A stretch of 64,000 bases of DNA, from positions 5,858,001-5,922,000 of the forward strand of contig JAXDDX010000015.1 in assembly GCA_034670405.1 (NCBI GenBank), written 5' to 3'. Below, piece after piece: positions 60,801 through 64,000 of the stretch. This stretch comes from Hoplostethus atlanticus (lineage: Eukaryota; Chordata; Actinopteri; Trachichthyiformes; Trachichthyidae). The stretch's first letter is position 1; the number at the start of each line of letters is the position of its first letter. Under the pieces are notes generated by a model. The model ran no database searches. It saw only the letters and a list, made by a program, of their open reading frames with translations, and was not told the origin of the DNA. The translations under genes were made by a program, and so were the position numbers.

Positions 60801-60959
60801 CTGCAACACTAAAAGACACTGCAAAAAAAACACAATTACTAGTGATAGTGAATGTCATACATGTTTTCTTGACACAGTTGCTATTTTTGTTGTATGGGAA
60901 ATTTATGTGTAATGCTGTAGAGAGAAAAAGCACAAAGAGAAAAGACTTTTTTTTTTTTA

Positions 60960-63900
60960 TCCTTCTCCTCATGTGTGAATGAGGTCTGCCCTTGACGGCT
61001 TGTTCTAATCTCCAAGCCTAATCACCTTCAACACCCCGGATAGATTAGGGTTGTGACCCTGTGCGACATAGAGGGGGCAGGGAGAGAGTTCTGCAAATGT
61101 TATCATTGATTGATTATGCCCTTTAATTCAAATGGAAAACAGCAGCTTTTTGACTCTGCTGCCACACAGAGAAAAGGCTGAATTGGAAAAAGCGTCGCTC
61201 CATCAAAGATGCCAAACACATCAGTACATTTCTGCCCTACAGAAACGCGCAGAAGCGGGGTGGAAGTGGTAGAAAATCACACGTAGAAGTAAATCCTTCA
61301 GCCAATGTCAAAACCGTGGCCAGGTTGAAGTCTATGGGGGAGGGTTAGTCTTTGTAGATCGGCCTGGTGATGGCGGCGGTGACGCAGGGAGGGAGGGGGG
61401 CGGGGGCTGCTGTATGCTAGAGCCAGTGGGGCCAGCAGGCGGCCATATAGGTGATCAATCAGCTCCATTACAGCCATGTCACTGCAGCGTCTGGAGCAGC
61501 CGCCACAGCCCGCCCATCACCCCTGCACGCATACAAACACACAAATATATTTCTCTAGTCTAGACTAGAAATATAATCCTTATCAGTGATGAAATTGGTC
61601 TACCAGAGCCGATATACAATCCTATCTTTGTTGTGTCACAGCGATATATAAGAAAAGGGGTTTGTGTTGTTGTGACGCGGTTGAAGCAGATCATAATTCA
61701 GACGTTATGAATTGCACCCAAAAAAATGACACAAGACCGAGCCTTTCAAAGCACACAAAAATAGGACCGGCTCCGTTGTGATTGGTAGGTAAGCGTGCAC
61801 GGCGAGCCAAAGACATTATGCAGCAGCCGTTTGCTATGACACCATTCGTTTTACAATAAGCCCAAAATAGCCTGGAGATCCATATCGGAGCCACAGATCC
61901 CAGGCAAGCAGGACAGGTATCCTAAGAATGGACTTATCTCAGACAGCGCAAACAGCAGAGAATGGCAACATGGAGGAGCAGAAGTAGGAGGAGGGGCGGA
62001 GGCGAAGGAGGAGAGTAGTGAGGGGTGGGGGGGGGGTATGTGATGCACAGCGCCTTGCCAGCCAGCCAGCCAGCCAGCGGGACATTAATGACGATCATGT
62101 CTTGTCACACTAGCTGTCGGGCCAGTCAGCAGATCCTGCCCTTGTCCCTGCCCTTCTCCAATCAATGGTATTGATCTGTCCCAGGGGTCAAGGGGCAAGA
62201 GCGTATCAATAGGGGGAGAGTGGCTGATGCAGCAGGCGGAGAGGGGCTGACTCCAGACAGATCAATGACACCCCCCGTCTGCCATCGGTGTGTTATGATT
62301 ATTCATTTGCCATTAACCCGATCACATTAAGGGAATATCTTTCCTTGGGAAGAAATAGTACTCTTCTTTTGTGGGGAAGTGCGATTTTTACGAGTTGGGG
62401 AGCTACAGCACCAGCCTGGTCTTCAGGTCCCAGACGATTCGTTACTAAGGTCTCCACCCCATCGTGACGACAGGAGCAGCGAGCCAATCGCTGCTCTCAG
62501 AGCGGTTAAAGGCAGAACCAGCGATCGGCTTGACTTTACCAGTATTTTTATGCTTAAGTGTCATTCCCCGTGATAGATTTATATGGCTCTTGAAAGTTTG
62601 AGAAATCATGTATTATCCATGTGGCCTAGGTCATTTCCATCAATATCTGTGTATATACGCTCTCCTAAAGCTCCAAACAAGAAAAGCAAGAATCTAATCT
62701 AAATGTACACCTTGGATCTACTCCAAGACTTAATTTCCAGATTGTTTTAGCTTTTCTACTCAAATGAGATTTATGTCACACTGGTGCTATAAAGAGCTCT
62801 GAACCAGAAAATATACCGTCATAATGTATTCCCTCAAAACCCCCTATGGATGCTCTCACAGCCTTTTTTCCAATCTTTTCCAATTCCTTCTCAATTTAGC
62901 TGTACATTGGTGTGAAATTGCACAATAGGGGACAGAATAAACTCTTCTCTCTCGGTTCTGGCAATAAGAGGCAGTAGTCAATATTCACTAATGCATACTG
63001 AACTGTCCTAGGATGGAAAAAAATATATGTGAACACTGAAATTCAGTGGTTAGGTAGAAAACAAAAAAGCAATCGCGACAGATGAAATGAGGTAGAAAGT
63101 GATTTTCGTATAACACAAATGAAGGTCGTTTCTGTTTTACCTTGAAGAGACGTTTCATTAGCCAGCATTTAATTATTACACACAATTTGAGCAGAAATGT
63201 GAACGACTGTTTATGCTGTTTTTGTTTTTATTCATAGAATTTGGTGTAAAAAGTGATATTCAGTCATTGTTGCGTTCGTGGCATTTCTCAGTACCCTCGT
63301 CCATGCATATTTTGGACTACAGCATACTGAAGTAAATAACAATTTCTTATTTCTTAAAGTCAGCTGAAGAACCTTGGGGTTCCTGGCCGGCAGACTTCTC
63401 AAAGGGGCTGTTGGAGGAAGTGGAGAGAAAAAAAACTGCAGTCCTATCCGCCCCTATCTAATCCCATAATTTATTTGTTCAACCATCCCATAAATGAAGG
63501 CCCAGCTGGAACCAATGACTTTTAGCTGTGCTGTTGGGGCAGCTGGACAGGGGAGTGCTGAGGCTGCACGATTCTCCGCGGCGACGCTCTCCCCAACACA
63601 TCTGGAGGACCGTTTGGGGTTCAGAGGTGAGGAAAGATGAGAAAAACGCAGTTCTTAAAATAAACTCCAGCACAGCGCAGTTTGACTCTCCTTGCTCTGT
63701 TAAATCGGTGAGGGCTGAGGAGCAGAAAAGAGGTTCCTATTCCAGCGATGTGTCTGACACAATAAAAGCAGGAACTAATTTGCTCCTGCTTTGTTGTCTA
63801 AACTAAGTCTTCAGTTTCACGCTGATTGTGCACAATACCACCCCCGTATCCCTCTGAACGCCATCCACTGTGACTAGTTAGCCATATATTTTCTATGTGA

Positions 63901-64000
63901 GCCGGTCAGAGCCGAGGTGTTGTGAACCCTGCTGATGGTTTGGGTGAATGAGCAGGCGTGATCAACCCACGCTAACGTTGGGGTTGCGAAGTAGCACATA
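60960..64000. other. Intergenic, conserved-looking blocks, no gene supported
   Basis: About 60990-61160 and 62060-62600 are repeat-poor, with homeodomain- and TALE-like motifs (GATTATTCATTTGCC, CAGACAGATCAATGACA), as in conserved regulatory DNA. GCCAGCCAGCCAGCCAGC at 62058 is a short tandem repeat. Reading frames are short and unrecognised. Confidence 0.35.

Overview
The window is nuclear DNA of a ray-finned (teleost, probably percomorph) fish. The grounds are an intron-containing vertebrate gene, many CA/TG and GA microsatellites, and a fish-type load of small decayed transposons (Tc1/mariner, hAT-like, TTAA-type and Harbinger-like MITEs, L2-type and R2-type LINE pieces, tRNA-derived SINEs). 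I see no operons, CRISPR arrays, rRNA genes or intact tRNA genes.

Only one host protein-coding gene can be supported: wscd1, on the + strand. It has eight coding exons from 27984 to 36189, together encoding 571 residues. The exons join in phase at GT..AG borders. The product is a type II Golgi membrane protein with two WSC domains followed by a PAPS-dependent sulfotransferase domain. A CpG-rich promoter-like block lies near 25.64-25.94 kb. It is followed by a likely non-coding first exon ending at 26155 and a second exon, opening at 27678, that carries a 48-codon upstream ORF. The acceptor of coding exon 3 is unusual: a 68-nt TG repeat sits where the polypyrimidine tract should be.

Layout: 1-25.6 kb is intergenic, with a 60-bp-arm foldback (1.6-2.2 kb), an internally deleted Tc1 relic (4.9-5.3 kb), a 1.7-kb TTAA-flanked element with a MITE nested in it (13.2-14.9 kb), and an antisense L2-type LINE interrupted by a SINE (21.6-23.9 kb). 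25.6-37 kb is the wscd1 locus, whose intron 1 holds an antisense relic of a LINE with an R2-type endonuclease. 37-50 kb is repeat-rich and includes two families present as paired copies within this window. 50-64 kb has very long microsatellites and several CpG-rich or conserved-looking blocks; some could be the regulatory or 5' end of a neighbouring gene, but no exon could be proved there.

Transposon families were recognised from memory of typical fish elements and motifs, not from a database search, so exact family names and edges are approximate. The most useful observations concern wscd1 splicing (TG-repeat acceptor, immediate stop if exon 3 is skipped, weak exon 4 donor) and the paired local repeats.
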